Part shown: positions 8,333-16,233 of the stretch, piece by piece
How the letters are laid out: every line of letters starts with the position of its first letter
How positions within the stretch are numbered: position 1 is the first letter of the stretch
DNA from: Seohaeicola sp024304985
GTDB taxonomy: Bacteria > Pseudomonadota > Alphaproteobacteria > Rhodobacterales > Rhodobacteraceae
Reading direction: 5' to 3'
Length of the DNA stretch: 64,000 nt
NCBI RefSeq assembly: GCF_028802875.1
Contig: NZ_JARAMP010000013.1
Coordinates: 1-64,000 of the forward strand
Translations under genes and position numbers: made by a program
The notes under the pieces: generated by a model
Database searches by the model: none
Told to the model about the DNA's origin: nothing
What the model saw: the letters and a program-made list of their open reading frames with translations, nothing else

Positions 8333-9223
8333 CTATTCTTGTGGATGCACACCCTCACGGTCCAGCCGTTCGCGCAATACTTCGATTTCGACGGTCAGGT
8401 CGCTGCGGTCATCAAGCAACAATTTTTGCGTGCGGGCGGCGAAATTCTGCTCAAGATCGGTCAGCAGCGCCTCGTAATCGGCGCGGGCTTGCGGGTCGCG
8501 GTTGCGGGACCAGATCTCGGTGAACTTGACGGTCGCGTCGCGTGCGCCCAGCAGATAGACGCTGAGATACTTGCGTGCGGCTGTCAGGTCACGCGGATCG
8601 TTCTCGACCGTGCGGAACAGGTCGCGGGCGACGGTCTGGAAGCGTTCGAGCCGGGCCATCAACTGACGGTCCCCTGCGCGCAGCATGGCGTCGGTCATGG
8701 CAGCCAGATGTTTCTCGGCCTCGTCCACGGCGCGGGCGACGCGGTCGGTCTGGAATGTGTCGATGCCTTCCGCGCCCTTGTCGCGCAGGGGGTCAGGCCC
8801 GAAGGCCAGGAAATGCAGCACGGTGCCGACGACGGCATAGGCGGCGGGGGCCATGAATTCGCCCGCAGCGGCAAAGCCTGCGATGCCAAGGCCGATCCCT
8901 GTCAGCAGACTGCCCGCGATCTTGCGCGGAAAGGCGGGGCGGCGGGCCACCTTGCGCGCCTCGTAGGCTTCCTGGGCGATCAGCCCCTCGCGGGTCAGCC
9001 ATGCGGCCAGAAGCAGGGTGCCGAGTGCGCCGAGATTCAGCACGAGCCCGGTGGGGCCTGTGGTGAAGGCCGCCCAAGCCAGCGGCAGCGGCGCCAGAAA
9101 CAGAAGGTTGACGCGTCCGCCCGCCCGTGTCCGTCTTGCCCCCTGAAACGCGCCCTTGCGCGCGGGGGGCAGGGGCTGACCCTTTCCGTCCGGACTGTGA
9201 GGTCCACCGAACCGCTGGGCCAT
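8333..9223 (-). CDS. XpaC-like 5-bromo-4-chloroindolyl phosphate hydrolysis family membrane protein
   Basis: About 296 residues. Two pairs of hydrophobic helices lie in the N-terminal half (LLFLAPLPLAWAAF, LVLNLGALGTLLLAAWL, IAGSLLTGIGLGIAGFAAAG, APAAYAVVGTVLHFLAF), then a helical cytoplasmic domain with FQTDRVARAVDEAEKHLAAMTDAML. XpaC proteins are the constant partners of TelA; the phosphatase name comes from a Bacillus screen and is not proven. The ATG at 9223 overlaps the stop of the 27-aa upstream peptide as TGATG. I prefer it to the in-frame ATG at 9328, which would overlap that peptide throughout. Confidence 0.85.
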   Translation of the reverse strand: MAQRFGGPHSPDGKGQPLPPARKGAFQGARRTRAGGRVNLLFLAPLPLAWAAFTTGPTGLVLNLGALGTLLLAAWLTREGLIAQEAYEARKVARRPAFPRKIAGSLLTGIGLGIAGFAAAGEFMAPAAYAVVGTVLHFLAFGPDPLRDKGAEGIDTFQTDRVARAVDEAEKHLAAMTDAMLRAGDRQLMARLERFQTVARDLFRTVENDPRDLTAARKYLSVYLLGARDATVKFTEIWSRNRDPQARADYEALLTDLEQNFAARTQKLLLDDRSDLTVEIEVLRERLDREGVHPQE

Positions 9224-9306
9224 CACACGCCCCCTGCGATCGAAACGTAGAGGATGAGGACGATCAGCAAGGTGAAAGAGAGTTTCTGCAATCCCGTCTC
9301 GGACAT
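9223..9306 (-). CDS. 27-aa single-span membrane peptide, first gene of the xpaC-telA operon
   Basis: A 27-codon frame (MSETGLQKL, then a hydrophobic stretch FTLLIVLILYVSIAGGV) has a good ribosome site (GGAAGGGG) 8-9 nt before its ATG at 9306. Its TGA overlaps the xpaC ATG (TGATG). The length, the single transmembrane helix of about 17-18 residues and the coupling argue for a real small protein, either a membrane partner of XpaC/TelA or a leader for coupled translation. It is too short for standard gene finders. Confidence 0.6.
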   Translation of the reverse strand: MSETGLQKLSFTLLIVLILYVSIAGGV

Positions 9307-9434
9307 GTTGCCCCTTCCATCCCGACATTCACTTCGAAAGTTAGGGGATGATCCCTTTGGATACTAGGGGGAAGTGTCGATTCTCCCGTCCGATTGCGCT
9401 TGCCGCAGGGGCACGGCGCGGCATGGCCCCGGTT

Positions 9435-10514
9435 TCAGCCGCGTGTCGGTTTGGGACGCGGCTTGGTGGGGCGGATCACCCTGGCTGGACGGGCCGGACC
9501 TTCGGACGCGGGCTTTTCACCACGCGGGCTGCGGGGTGGTTCGGCTTTGCCGTTGCGGTCCGGTTTGCGGGACCGTTCCGGTTTGCCGGTCGTGTCGGGT
9601 TTTGGGTGTCCGGGTCTGCCTGGACCGGGCTTGCCGGGGCGTGCGGGTCTGGTGCCGGGGCGTGTGGGGCGTTCACCAAAGACATCGGCCTCGCTGGGTG
9701 TATCACGTGGTTTGTTGCGTCGCACGACAGGTTTTCGGGGTTTTGTTGTGCCATCTGGTGTTTCGACATCATCTTTCGTGTCAAGGCCCAGTTGGTCGCG
9801 CAACACGCGCCGTCTGATTTCTTCTACGGCACCCGGTTTCAACTGGCCCAGTTGGAACGGGCCATAGGACACACGGATCAGGCGGTTCACCACAAGTCCC
9901 ACGGCTTCCATCGCGCGGCGGATCTCGCGGTTCTTGCCCTCGCGCAGACCCACGGTCAGCCAGGCATTGGCCCCGATCTGGCGGTCCAGCGTCACGATCA
10001 TCGGCTGAAAGTCCTCGCCATCGGCGGTGATGCCTTTGCGCAGCGGTTCCAGTTGCGGCTCGGTCACGCGGCCATTCACGCGCACACGGTATTTGCGCAG
10101 CCAGCCGGTTGAGGGCAGTTCCAACTGCCGTTTCACAGCGCCGTCGTTTGTCAGCAGCAGCAGACCTTCGGAATTCAGGTCAAGCCGGCCGACCGACATC
10201 ACGCGCGGCATGTCTTCGGGCAGGTCGTCATAGATCGTGGCGCGGCCTTGCTCGTCGCGCGTCGTCGTCACCAGACCAGTGGGCTTGTGATAGAGCCACA
10301 GACGCGCGGGTTCGGGCGCGTCCAGTGGTTTGCCGTTGACCACGATCTTGTCGGCGGGGGTCACGTTCAGGGCGGCGCGGGTGATGACCTCTCCGTTGAC
10401 TGTGACGCGACCGGTTTCGATCAGCTTTTCAGCCTCGCGGCGGCTGGCGATACCGGCGCGGGCGATGACCTTGGCGATGCGTTCGCCGGCGGGAGGGGTT
10501 GGCTTCTGGCTCAT
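9435..10514 (-). CDS. rluB: 23S rRNA pseudouridine synthase RluB family
   Basis: Isomerises uridine 2605 (E. coli numbering) in 23S rRNA. An S4 RNA-binding domain spans about 12-58 (ERIAKVIARAGIASRREAEKLI), and the catalytic domain carries GRLDLNSEGLLLLTNDG with the nucleophile Asp112. REGKNREIRRAM near 191-202 is the conserved C-terminal catalytic-domain motif. From about residue 245 to 359 the protein is a basic low-complexity tail dominated by Pro, Arg, Lys and Gly, much longer than in E. coli, probably an RNA- or ribosome-contacting extension. It is divergent from tadA with 61 nt between starts. Confidence 0.92.
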   Translation of the reverse strand: MSQKPTPPAGERIAKVIARAGIASRREAEKLIETGRVTVNGEVITRAALNVTPADKIVVNGKPLDAPEPARLWLYHKPTGLVTTTRDEQGRATIYDDLPEDMPRVMSVGRLDLNSEGLLLLTNDGAVKRQLELPSTGWLRKYRVRVNGRVTEPQLEPLRKGITADGEDFQPMIVTLDRQIGANAWLTVGLREGKNREIRRAMEAVGLVVNRLIRVSYGPFQLGQLKPGAVEEIRRRVLRDQLGLDTKDDVETPDGTTKPRKPVVRRNKPRDTPSEADVFGERPTRPGTRPARPGKPGPGRPGHPKPDTTGKPERSRKPDRNGKAEPPRSPRGEKPASEGPARPARVIRPTKPRPKPTRG

Positions 10515-10575
10515 GCCACGGGGTTAGCCCAGAATCAGGACTTGCGAAAGCGCAGATCGCGCGGCAGGGAAGAGC

Positions 10576-11025
10576 ATGGAGTTCAAAAGCCATATGTCGC
10601 TTGCGCTGGAGGAGGCGCGTGCCGCCGCGCAGCGTGGCGAGGTGCCTGTGGGCGCGGTGCTGGTGGACCCGCAGGGCCGGGTTCTGGCGCAGGCGGGCAA
10701 CCGCACGCGCGCGTTGAACGATCCCACCGCACATGCCGAGATGCTGGTGATCCGCGAGGGCTGTCGTGTGCTGGGGTCAGAGCGGCTGACGGGATGCGAT
10801 CTCTATGTCACGCTGGAGCCTTGCCCGATGTGTGCGCAGGCGATCTCGGCGGCGCGTGTCGCCCGGCTTTACTATGGGGCGGCGGACCCGAAAAGCGGAG
10901 GCGTGGCGCAAGGGCCGCGGATATTCACCCATCCGCAATGCCATCATGTCCCAGAGGTCTATGACGGGATCGGCGGGGATGAGGCGGCGTTGCTGTTGCG
11001 GGCGTTCTTTGCCGACCGGCGCTGA
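10576..11025 (+). CDS. tadA: tRNA-specific adenosine-34 deaminase
   Basis: Converts A34 to inosine in tRNA-Arg(ACG); essential zinc-dependent deaminase. 149 residues with the HAE motif at 53-55 (zinc ligand His53, proton-shuttle Glu55) and PCPMC at 82-86 (zinc ligands Cys83 and Cys86). The N-terminal GEVPVGAVLVD and C-terminal FFADRR are typical. Start ATG 10576 gives the normal length. It is divergently arranged with rluB, a common pairing in Rhodobacterales, so both translation-related genes share a short promoter region. Confidence 0.95.
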   Translation: MEFKSHMSLALEEARAAAQRGEVPVGAVLVDPQGRVLAQAGNRTRALNDPTAHAEMLVIREGCRVLGSERLTGCDLYVTLEPCPMCAQAISAARVARLYYGAADPKSGGVAQGPRIFTHPQCHHVPEVYDGIGGDEAALLLRAFFADRR

Positions 11026-11041
11026 TGGATATGGCTGATTA

Positions 11042-11057
11042 ATTCCGTTCGCGGAAT
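11042..11057 (+). other. Short hairpin with TTCG loop after tadA
   Basis: ATTCCG-TTCG-CGGAAT forms a 6-bp stem with a UUCG tetraloop 17 nt after the tadA stop and 66 nt before the DsrE gene. There is no T-tract, so it is not a classical terminator; an mRNA 3'-end stabiliser or part of the next leader is possible. Confidence 0.35.
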
Positions 11058-11122
11058 ATGTCTTGCCTTACGGAGGTGGCTTTGCAAGTCTGCCCCTGCA
11101 AATGTCTCAGGGAGGATGACAG

Positions 11123-11578
11123 ATGATGATGACCCCGATCCGTGCCGTGACCCGCCTCATGGCAACGCTGGCGGCCCTTGTGCTTGGTGCGCAACTGGCG
11201 CTGGCCGAGGCGCAGCACAAGGTGGCGATCCATGTGGATGAAGAAAACGTCAGCACCATGAACATGGCGCTGAACAATGCGGCCAATATCGCCAAACATT
11301 ATGGCGATCTGGGCGAGGAGGTGGTGATCGAGATCGTCACCTACGGTCCCGGTCTTCACATGCTGCGCGCTGATACATCGCCGGTGAAGGACCGTATCGC
11401 CACGATGGCGCTGGAGATGGACAATATCAGCTTTTCCGCCTGCCTGAACACGGTCGAGGCGATGAAGCAGAAATCGCAGAAGGACGTGCCGCTGATCAGC
11501 GAGGCGAGTGTCGTGCCATCGGGTGCGGTGCGGCTGATGGAGTTGCAGAAGGATGGATATGCCTATCTGCGCCCCTGA
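11123..11578 (+). CDS. Exported DsrE-family protein
   Basis: 151 residues with a Sec signal peptide at about 1-29 (MATLAALVLGAQLALA, cleavage near LAEA) and a DsrE-like fold: HKVAIHVDEENVSTMNMALNNAANIAKHYGDLGEEVVIEIVTYGPGLHML. The central Cys of sulfur-carrying DsrE proteins may correspond to the single Cys in FSACLNTVEAMKQK. Periplasmic DsrE proteins in this group are uncharacterised, and a role in sulfur or redox chemistry is only an inference from the fold. The ATG at 11123 is preceded by GGGAGGATG. A clear terminator follows, so it is a single-gene unit. Confidence 0.8.
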   Translation: MMMTPIRAVTRLMATLAALVLGAQLALAEAQHKVAIHVDEENVSTMNMALNNAANIAKHYGDLGEEVVIEIVTYGPGLHMLRADTSPVKDRIATMALEMDNISFSACLNTVEAMKQKSQKDVPLISEASVVPSGAVRLMELQKDGYAYLRP

Positions 11579-11601
11579 GGGTTGCAGAATGGCGTGACAG
11601 G

Positions 11602-11630
11602 ACCCGGCGGCTCGCTCCGCCGGGTTTTTT
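11602..11630 (+). terminator. Rho-independent terminator of the DsrE gene
   Basis: ACCCGGCGG and CCGCCGGGT pair around a CTCGCT loop and are followed by six Ts. The structure starts 24 nt after the stop codon. It also faces the end of the leftward UPF0173 gene. Confidence 0.88.
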
Positions 11631-11640
11631 CATGGGCTGA

Positions 11641-12333
11641 TCAGATTTCGATCGCCTGCATCACCTGAGGTTCGATCACATCCACGTCGGGCAGGGCGTC
11701 GATCAGCACCTGCGCCGATTGCTCCAGAAGCGGGAAGGTGCGGTAGTGGCAGGGGATCACGGTCTTGAAATCGAAGAAGGTCTTTGCGGCATAGGCGGCA
11801 CGGCGCATGTCCATTGTGAAATGGCCGCCTGCGGAGAGGATGCCGATGTCGGGTTTGTGCAGATCGTGGAAGATCTTCATGTCGGACATCACGTCCGTAT
11901 CGCCCGAAACATAGATCGAATGGCCCTCAGCCTCGATGATGAAGCCGCATTCGGTGCCTGCGATGCGTGGCCCGTCAGGGCTGGCGAAGGTCGAGGAATG
12001 CAGGGCGTTGACCATCGTGACCTTGACCCCGTCCAAATCGACGGTGCCACCCTTGTTGAAACCCACGGTCTCGATCTTCTCATGCTCGGCCCAGTGGCTC
12101 ATCAGGTCGTATTGACCGACCACGGGGACGCCATGCTTGCGCGCAAGATCCAGAACATCGGCGACATGGTCAAAATGGCCATGGGTCAGCAGGATGTGGG
12201 TCGCGCCCTGGGTGGCGGCGGCGTGCTGATCCGCGTCCAGCATCGGGTTGCCTGTCAGCCAGGGGTCCAGCAGCAGGACCTTGCCTGCGATCTCGAACCG
12301 GAAAGAGCCGTGGCCCAGCCAGATGATCTTCAT
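11641..12333 (-). CDS. UPF0173 metal-dependent hydrolase (MBL fold)
   Basis: 230-residue metallo-beta-lactamase-fold protein of the UPF0173 group (YtkL/Rv-type). The metal-binding motif HGHFDH is at 51-56, SGDTDV around residue 144 supplies the bridging Asp, and CHYRTFPLL near the C-terminus carries the last His. The start MKIIWLGHGSFRFE is characteristic. The substrate is unknown in all members. The ATG at 12333 is preceded by GGAGGAA. The gene is divergent from gatC, with a repeat core lying between them. Confidence 0.9.
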   Translation of the reverse strand: MKIIWLGHGSFRFEIAGKVLLLDPWLTGNPMLDADQHAAATQGATHILLTHGHFDHVADVLDLARKHGVPVVGQYDLMSHWAEHEKIETVGFNKGGTVDLDGVKVTMVNALHSSTFASPDGPRIAGTECGFIIEAEGHSIYVSGDTDVMSDMKIFHDLHKPDIGILSAGGHFTMDMRRAAYAAKTFFDFKTVIPCHYRTFPLLEQSAQVLIDALPDVDVIEPQVMQAIEI

Positions 12334-12421
12334 GTCGTTCCTCCTTGGGTGTTTGCGGGGCAGAGCCTAGCATGGCGGTCCGGTTTGACCAGAGCCGGGG
12401 TGCGGGCGGCGTGCGTCGCTT

Positions 12422-12443
12422 GCGTATTTGAAGAACGATGAAA
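12422..12443 (+). repeat. 22-nt intergenic repeat, copy 2
   Basis: GCGTATTT-GAAG-AACGATGAAA: the left half resembles subtype A linkers and the right half is subtype B (AACGATGAA). This is the only copy lying between divergent genes (UPF0173 and gatC) rather than at a gene 3' end. Confidence 0.7.
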
Positions 12444-12552
12444 GGGCGGGCGCTGTCCTTGATGTGACCGGATTTGCTGCCGCAGATGCTTGCGGGCAGG
12501 GGCGGTGGGCGCTAAACGCATCTGCAACCTGACCGCAGACCGGAGACCCGTC

Positions 12553-12840
12553 ATGTCGATCGCACCCGAAACCGCCGCCCGCGTGGCCAAGCTGGCCCGT
12601 ATCAAGGTCGAGCCAGAGGCGCTGCCGGCGCTGGCCGCCGAGTTCAATACGATCCTCGGGTTCATCGAGCAATTGAACGAGGTGGATGTGGAGGGGATCG
12701 AGCCGATGACATCGGTCACGCCCATGCGCCTGAAATGGCGCGCGGATGTGGTGACGGATGGGGATCAGCAGGCGCAGATCCTGAAGAACGCGCCCGATGC
12801 GCGCGAGGGCTTTTTCGCGGTGCCGAAGGTGGTGGAATAA
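12553..12840 (+). CDS. gatC: Asp-tRNA(Asn)/Glu-tRNA(Gln) amidotransferase subunit C
   Basis: Small subunit that stabilises GatA in the GatCAB complex, which amidates misacylated Glu-tRNA(Gln) and Asp-tRNA(Asn). 95 residues beginning MSIAPETAARVAKLARIKV, with LAAEFNTILGFIEQLNEVDVEGIEPM (the helix and belt) and ending FFAVPKVVE, all typical. ATG 12553 is chosen because upstream codons have no homology. Its stop TAA overlaps the gatA start (TAATG). gatB is not in the window. Confidence 0.96.
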   Translation: MSIAPETAARVAKLARIKVEPEALPALAAEFNTILGFIEQLNEVDVEGIEPMTSVTPMRLKWRADVVTDGDQQAQILKNAPDAREGFFAVPKVVE

Positions 12841-14327
12841 TGAGCGAACTGACCAAACTGACGCTGGCCGAGGCGCGCGACAAGCTGCGCGCCCGTGAGG
12901 TGACGAGCCTTGAATTGACCGAGGCGTGCCTGACGGCGATCGAGGGGGCAGGGGCGCTGAACGCTTTTGTCCATCATACGCCCGAGATTGCCCGTGATCA
13001 GGCCCGCGCGGCGGATGCGCGGCTGGCGGAGGGCGATGCGCCTGCGATGTGCGGGCTGCCCATCGGGGTGAAGGATCTGTTCTGCACCAAGGGCGTGCCA
13101 AGTCAGGCGGCCAGCCGGATTCTGGAAGGGTTTCTGCCGGAATACGAATCCACCGTGACCAGTCAGTTGTTCGATGCCGGCGCGGTCATGCTGGGCAAGC
13201 TGAACATGGACGAATTCGCCATGGGTTCGTCGAACGAGACATCCTGCTATGGCAATGTCGTCAATCCCTGGCGGCGTGGCAATGACGACACGGCGCTGAC
13301 GCCGGGCGGATCGTCGGGCGGGTCGGCGGCGGCTGTGGCGGCGGATCTGTGTCTGGCCGCGACCGGCACGGATACGGGCGGGTCGATCCGTCAGCCTGCG
13401 GCCTTTACCGGCATCGTGGGCATCAAGCCGACCTACGGGCGTTGCTCGCGCTGGGGGATCGTGGCGTTTGCCTCCTCGCTCGATCAGGCGGGGCCGATGA
13501 CCAAGACGGTGCGCGATGCGGCGATCATGCTGGGCGCGATGTGCGGGCATGACCCCAAGGACAGCACCAGCGCCGATCTGGCCGTGCCGGATTTCGAGGC
13601 GATGCTGACCGGCGACATTCGTGGCAAGGTCATCGGTATTCCCAAGGAATATCGGATGGACGGGATGCCCGCCGAGATCGAAAAGCTGTGGGCGGATGGC
13701 ACCGCCATGCTCAAGGCTGCAGGGGCCGAGATCCGCGAGATCAGCCTGCCGCACACGAAATACGCGCTGCCCGCCTATTACGTGATCGCCCCTGCCGAGG
13801 CGTCGTCGAACCTCGCGCGGTATGACGGGGTGCGCTATGGCCACCGCGCCAAGATCGCGCAGGGCGATGGCATCACGGAAATGTATGAAAAGACCCGCGC
13901 CGAAGGGTTCGGCCATGAGGTGCAGCGTCGCGTGATGGTGGGAACCTATGTGCTCTCGGCCGGGTTCTATGATGCCTATTACAACCGTGCGCGCCGCGTG
14001 CGGGCCTTGATCAAGCGTGATTTCGACGAGGTGTTCGCCGCCGGGATCGACGCGATCCTGACGCCCGCCACACCATCGGCCGCCTTCGGTCTGGGCGAAA
14101 TGCAGGATGCCGATCCGGTGCAGATGTATCTGAACGATGTGTTCACCGTTACGGTGAACCTTGCGGGGCTGCCGGGCATCGCCGTGCCTGCCGGAACGGA
14201 CGCGCAGGGGCTGCCGCTGGGTCTGCAACTGATCGGGCGGCCGTGGGAAGAGGGCGATCTGCTGAACACCGCCTATGCGCTTGAGCAGGCGGCGGGTTTT
14301 GTGGCCAAGCCTGGCAAATGGTGGTAA
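12840..14327 (+). CDS. gatA: Asp-tRNA(Asn)/Glu-tRNA(Gln) amidotransferase subunit A
   Basis: Glutaminase subunit of GatCAB: releases ammonia from Gln and channels it to GatB. 495 residues, normal length. The amidase-signature catalytic triad is visible as Lys78 (GVKDLF), Ser158 (GGSSGGSAAA) and Ser182 (TGGSIRQPAA). The ATG at 12840 shares a base with the gatC stop, so the two are translationally coupled. A GC hairpin (14330-14359) follows the stop without a T-tract. Confidence 0.97.
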   Translation: MSELTKLTLAEARDKLRAREVTSLELTEACLTAIEGAGALNAFVHHTPEIARDQARAADARLAEGDAPAMCGLPIGVKDLFCTKGVPSQAASRILEGFLPEYESTVTSQLFDAGAVMLGKLNMDEFAMGSSNETSCYGNVVNPWRRGNDDTALTPGGSSGGSAAAVAADLCLAATGTDTGGSIRQPAAFTGIVGIKPTYGRCSRWGIVAFASSLDQAGPMTKTVRDAAIMLGAMCGHDPKDSTSADLAVPDFEAMLTGDIRGKVIGIPKEYRMDGMPAEIEKLWADGTAMLKAAGAEIREISLPHTKYALPAYYVIAPAEASSNLARYDGVRYGHRAKIAQGDGITEMYEKTRAEGFGHEVQRRVMVGTYVLSAGFYDAYYNRARRVRALIKRDFDEVFAAGIDAILTPATPSAAFGLGEMQDADPVQMYLNDVFTVTVNLAGLPGIAVPAGTDAQGLPLGLQLIGRPWEEGDLLNTAYALEQAAGFVAKPGKWW

Positions 14328-14329
14328 TC

Positions 14330-14359
14330 GACCGGCTTGCACCCATGGGACAGCCGGTC
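14330..14359 (+). terminator. Hairpin after gatA, no T-tract
   Basis: GACCGGCT and AGCCGGTC are perfectly complementary around a 14-nt loop that itself contains CCCATGGG. It begins 3 nt after the gatA stop. Lack of Ts makes it more likely a 3' stabiliser or a Rho-assisted end. Confidence 0.45.
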
Positions 14360-14384
14360 CGGGTAGGATGGGTATGAGGCAGAG

Positions 14385-15092
14385 ATGACAAAGCAGACAC
14401 GTGCGACGACGGTCCTTTCAATGATTGCGCTTGGCGTGGTGGCGGCATGTGCGCCACAGGTGCCGGATAGCGGCGCGGGGGTGGGATTCGAGTCTTATTC
14501 CGACTATCAGGCGCGGCAATCCCAGCAGTTGCAGGGGCAATCGTTGCCGGCGCCCGCCACGGTGTCCAGCGCGCCGCTGGGCAGCACTGCCCCGCTTGAT
14601 CCCGATGCGCAACTGGCCGCCGATACGGCGGCGGCGCTGAACTCGGGCCGCGCGCCTCTGGAGGCCAGCCCCTCCAACCCCGCGCCCGTTGCGGTCAATG
14701 CGGCCGGGATCAGTCAGGAAAACGATTTCGAAGAAGTCTCGGAACTGCGCAGCATCGAAAGCGATGCCGCAGCGATTGCCCGCAACCGGGCGCAATATGT
14801 CGTCGTCCAGCCTACGGAACTGCCGCGCCGCAGCGGCGATGGCGGGCCGAACATCGTGGAATATGCGATCCGCACGACCAATCCCAAAGGCGTCTCCCTG
14901 TATCGGCGCAGCTCTCTCAATTTCCAGAACTACGAACGCAACTGTGCCGAGTACCCCTCGGCGGATCAGGCCCAGATCGACTTTCTGGCGCGTGGCGGGC
15001 CGCAGCGCGACCGTCGTGGGCTTGATCCGGACGGGGATGGTTTCGCCTGTGACTGGGACCCGCGTCCCTTCCGCTCTGCCGTGCAGAACTGA
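14385..15092 (+). CDS. Lipoprotein with C-terminal excalibur calcium-binding domain
   Basis: 235 residues with a lipoprotein signal (LSMIALGVVAAC, lipid Cys at about residue 22), a low-complexity Ala/Pro/Ser/Gln linker to about residue 105, and a C-terminal excalibur domain: RNCAEYPSADQAQIDFLARGGPQRDRRGLDPDGDGFACDWDP. The DPDGDGFAC core is the EF-hand-like calcium loop with two flanking Cys. The protein is anchored in the envelope; no enzymatic role is known. It is separated from the amidase gene by about 15 nt and is probably co-transcribed with it. Confidence 0.82.
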   Translation: MTKQTRATTVLSMIALGVVAACAPQVPDSGAGVGFESYSDYQARQSQQLQGQSLPAPATVSSAPLGSTAPLDPDAQLAADTAAALNSGRAPLEASPSNPAPVAVNAAGISQENDFEEVSELRSIESDAAAIARNRAQYVVVQPTELPRRSGDGGPNIVEYAIRTTNPKGVSLYRRSSLNFQNYERNCAEYPSADQAQIDFLARGGPQRDRRGLDPDGDGFACDWDPRPFRSAVQN

Positions 15093-15107
15093 GGCTTGGG
15101 CGGGGTC

Positions 15108-15803
15108 GTGACGATCCTGTCCCGTCCGTCCCCCAATCATGGGCCGCGCCGCGGCGGCGCGCGGCCTGATATGGTGGTCATTCACTACACCGCGATGGAG
15201 AGCGCCGGGGCGGCGCTTGATCGCCTCTGCGACCCTGCGGCCGAGGTGTCGGCGCATTACCTGATCTGCGAGACAGGCGCTATCTGGCGACTGGTGGACG
15301 AAGAACAGCGCGCCTGGCATGCGGGCGCGGGGCGTTGGGGGGATGTGACCGATGTCAATTCCCGCTCGATCGGGATTGAACTGGCCAATCGCGGCGATCA
15401 CCCCTTTGCCGCCGCGCAGATGGATGCGCTTGAGGAACTTTTGACGGGGATCACGGCACGCTGGTCGATCCGGCCAGAGCGCATTATCGGCCATTCCGAC
15501 ATGGCGCCGTTGCGCAAATCCGATCCGGGGCCGAGGTTCGACTGGCGCAGGCTGGCGCGGCGGGGGCTGTCCATATGGCCTGATCCTGACGCCGCCCCAC
15601 CTCCGGGTGACTTTCTGGCGGATGCGGCGCGGGCGGGTTTTCATGCCCCCGCGGAGTGCCCCGATCCCGCCTTCGCCGTGCTGACGGCGCTGCGCCTGCG
15701 GTTCCGGCCGCAGGCATCAGGGCCGCTGGATGCCACGGACCGCGCGATTGCGGCGGATCTTGCCCATCGCTTCCCCGTTGACCGCGCGTCCGGCACTGCT
15801 TAA
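15108..15803 (+). CDS. N-acetylmuramoyl-L-alanine amidase (AmpD/amidase_2 type)
   Basis: Zinc amidase that removes peptide stems from muropeptides. About 231 residues; no signal peptide, so probably cytosolic like AmpD. Motifs: VVIHYTAMES (first zinc His), EVSAHYLICETGAIWRLVDEEQRAWHAGAG, SIGIELANRGDHPF and IIGHSDMAPLRKSDPGPRFDW (second zinc His and catalytic Asp/Lys region). A C-terminal extension resembles a short peptidoglycan-binding helix bundle. GTG 15108 has GGGCGGGG upstream; a TTG at 15096 is an alternative. The 3' end of the gene contains the rnpB promoter. Confidence 0.88.
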   Translation: MTILSRPSPNHGPRRGGARPDMVVIHYTAMESAGAALDRLCDPAAEVSAHYLICETGAIWRLVDEEQRAWHAGAGRWGDVTDVNSRSIGIELANRGDHPFAAAQMDALEELLTGITARWSIRPERIIGHSDMAPLRKSDPGPRFDWRRLARRGLSIWPDPDAAPPPGDFLADAARAGFHAPAECPDPAFAVLTALRLRFRPQASGPLDATDRAIAADLAHRFPVDRASGTA

Positions 15804-15806
15804 GTG
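15778..15806 (+). promoter_or_regulatory. Promoter of rnpB inside the amidase gene
   Basis: TTGACC (15778-15783), a 17-nt spacer, and TAAGTG (15801-15806) whose TAA is the amidase stop codon. The first base of the RNase P RNA closing helix (15813) is 7 nt downstream, as expected for a transcription start. Confidence 0.65.
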
Positions 15807-15812
15807 GGCCTT

Positions 15813-16210
15813 GCGCGGAGGGCTGGATGATCGCGGGTCGGGGTCTATCGATCCGAGGAAAGTCCGGACTCCACAAGGCAATGGTGCCGGGTAACGCCCG
15901 GCTGGGGTAACCCAAGGGAAAGCGCCACAGAGAACAGACCGCCATGCCTCGGCATGGTCAGGGTGAAACGGTGGGGTAAGAGCCCACCGCGGGACTGGCA
16001 ACAGGACCGGCACGGCAAGCCCCACCAGGAGCAATGCCGAATAGGGACCTCGCGCGGGTTGATCGGTTCGCCGATATCACCGCAGGGCAGGCTTTGACCC
16101 AGAGGTCCGGGTTGGCAGCTAGAGGGGTCGCGGTAACGCGGTCTCAAGATGAATGATCATCCAGAGGGGGCAACCCCTTGGACAGAATCCGGCTTACAGG
16201 CCCTCCGCGC
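15813..16210 (+). ncRNA. rnpB: RNase P RNA component
   Basis: Catalytic RNA that cleaves 5' leaders from pre-tRNAs. The universally conserved GAGGAAAGTCCGGACTCCA is at about 15852-15870 and the 3' conserved block ACAGAATCCGGCTTACAG at about 16182-16199. The terminal P1 helix is an exact 11-bp pairing of 15813-15823 with 16200-16210, which sets both ends. GAGACAG-type and GGTAACGCGG segments fit the alphaproteobacterial type A fold. The length of about 398 nt is normal. It begins 9 nt after the amidase stop. Confidence 0.97.
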
Positions 16211-16211
16211 G

Positions 16212-16233
16212 CTTCATCTTGCCTGAAATACTC
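16212..16233 (-). repeat. 22-nt intergenic repeat, copy 3 (reverse)
   Basis: Reverse-oriented copy: on the minus strand it reads GAGTATTT-CAGG-CAAGATGAAG. It starts one base after the rnpB P1 helix closes, so it sits where the RNA precursor must be ended or trimmed. Confidence 0.72.

Noticed and set aside
12765..14342. 525-codon minus-strand frame
   Set aside because: Antisense to gatA, whose catalytic triad is intact.
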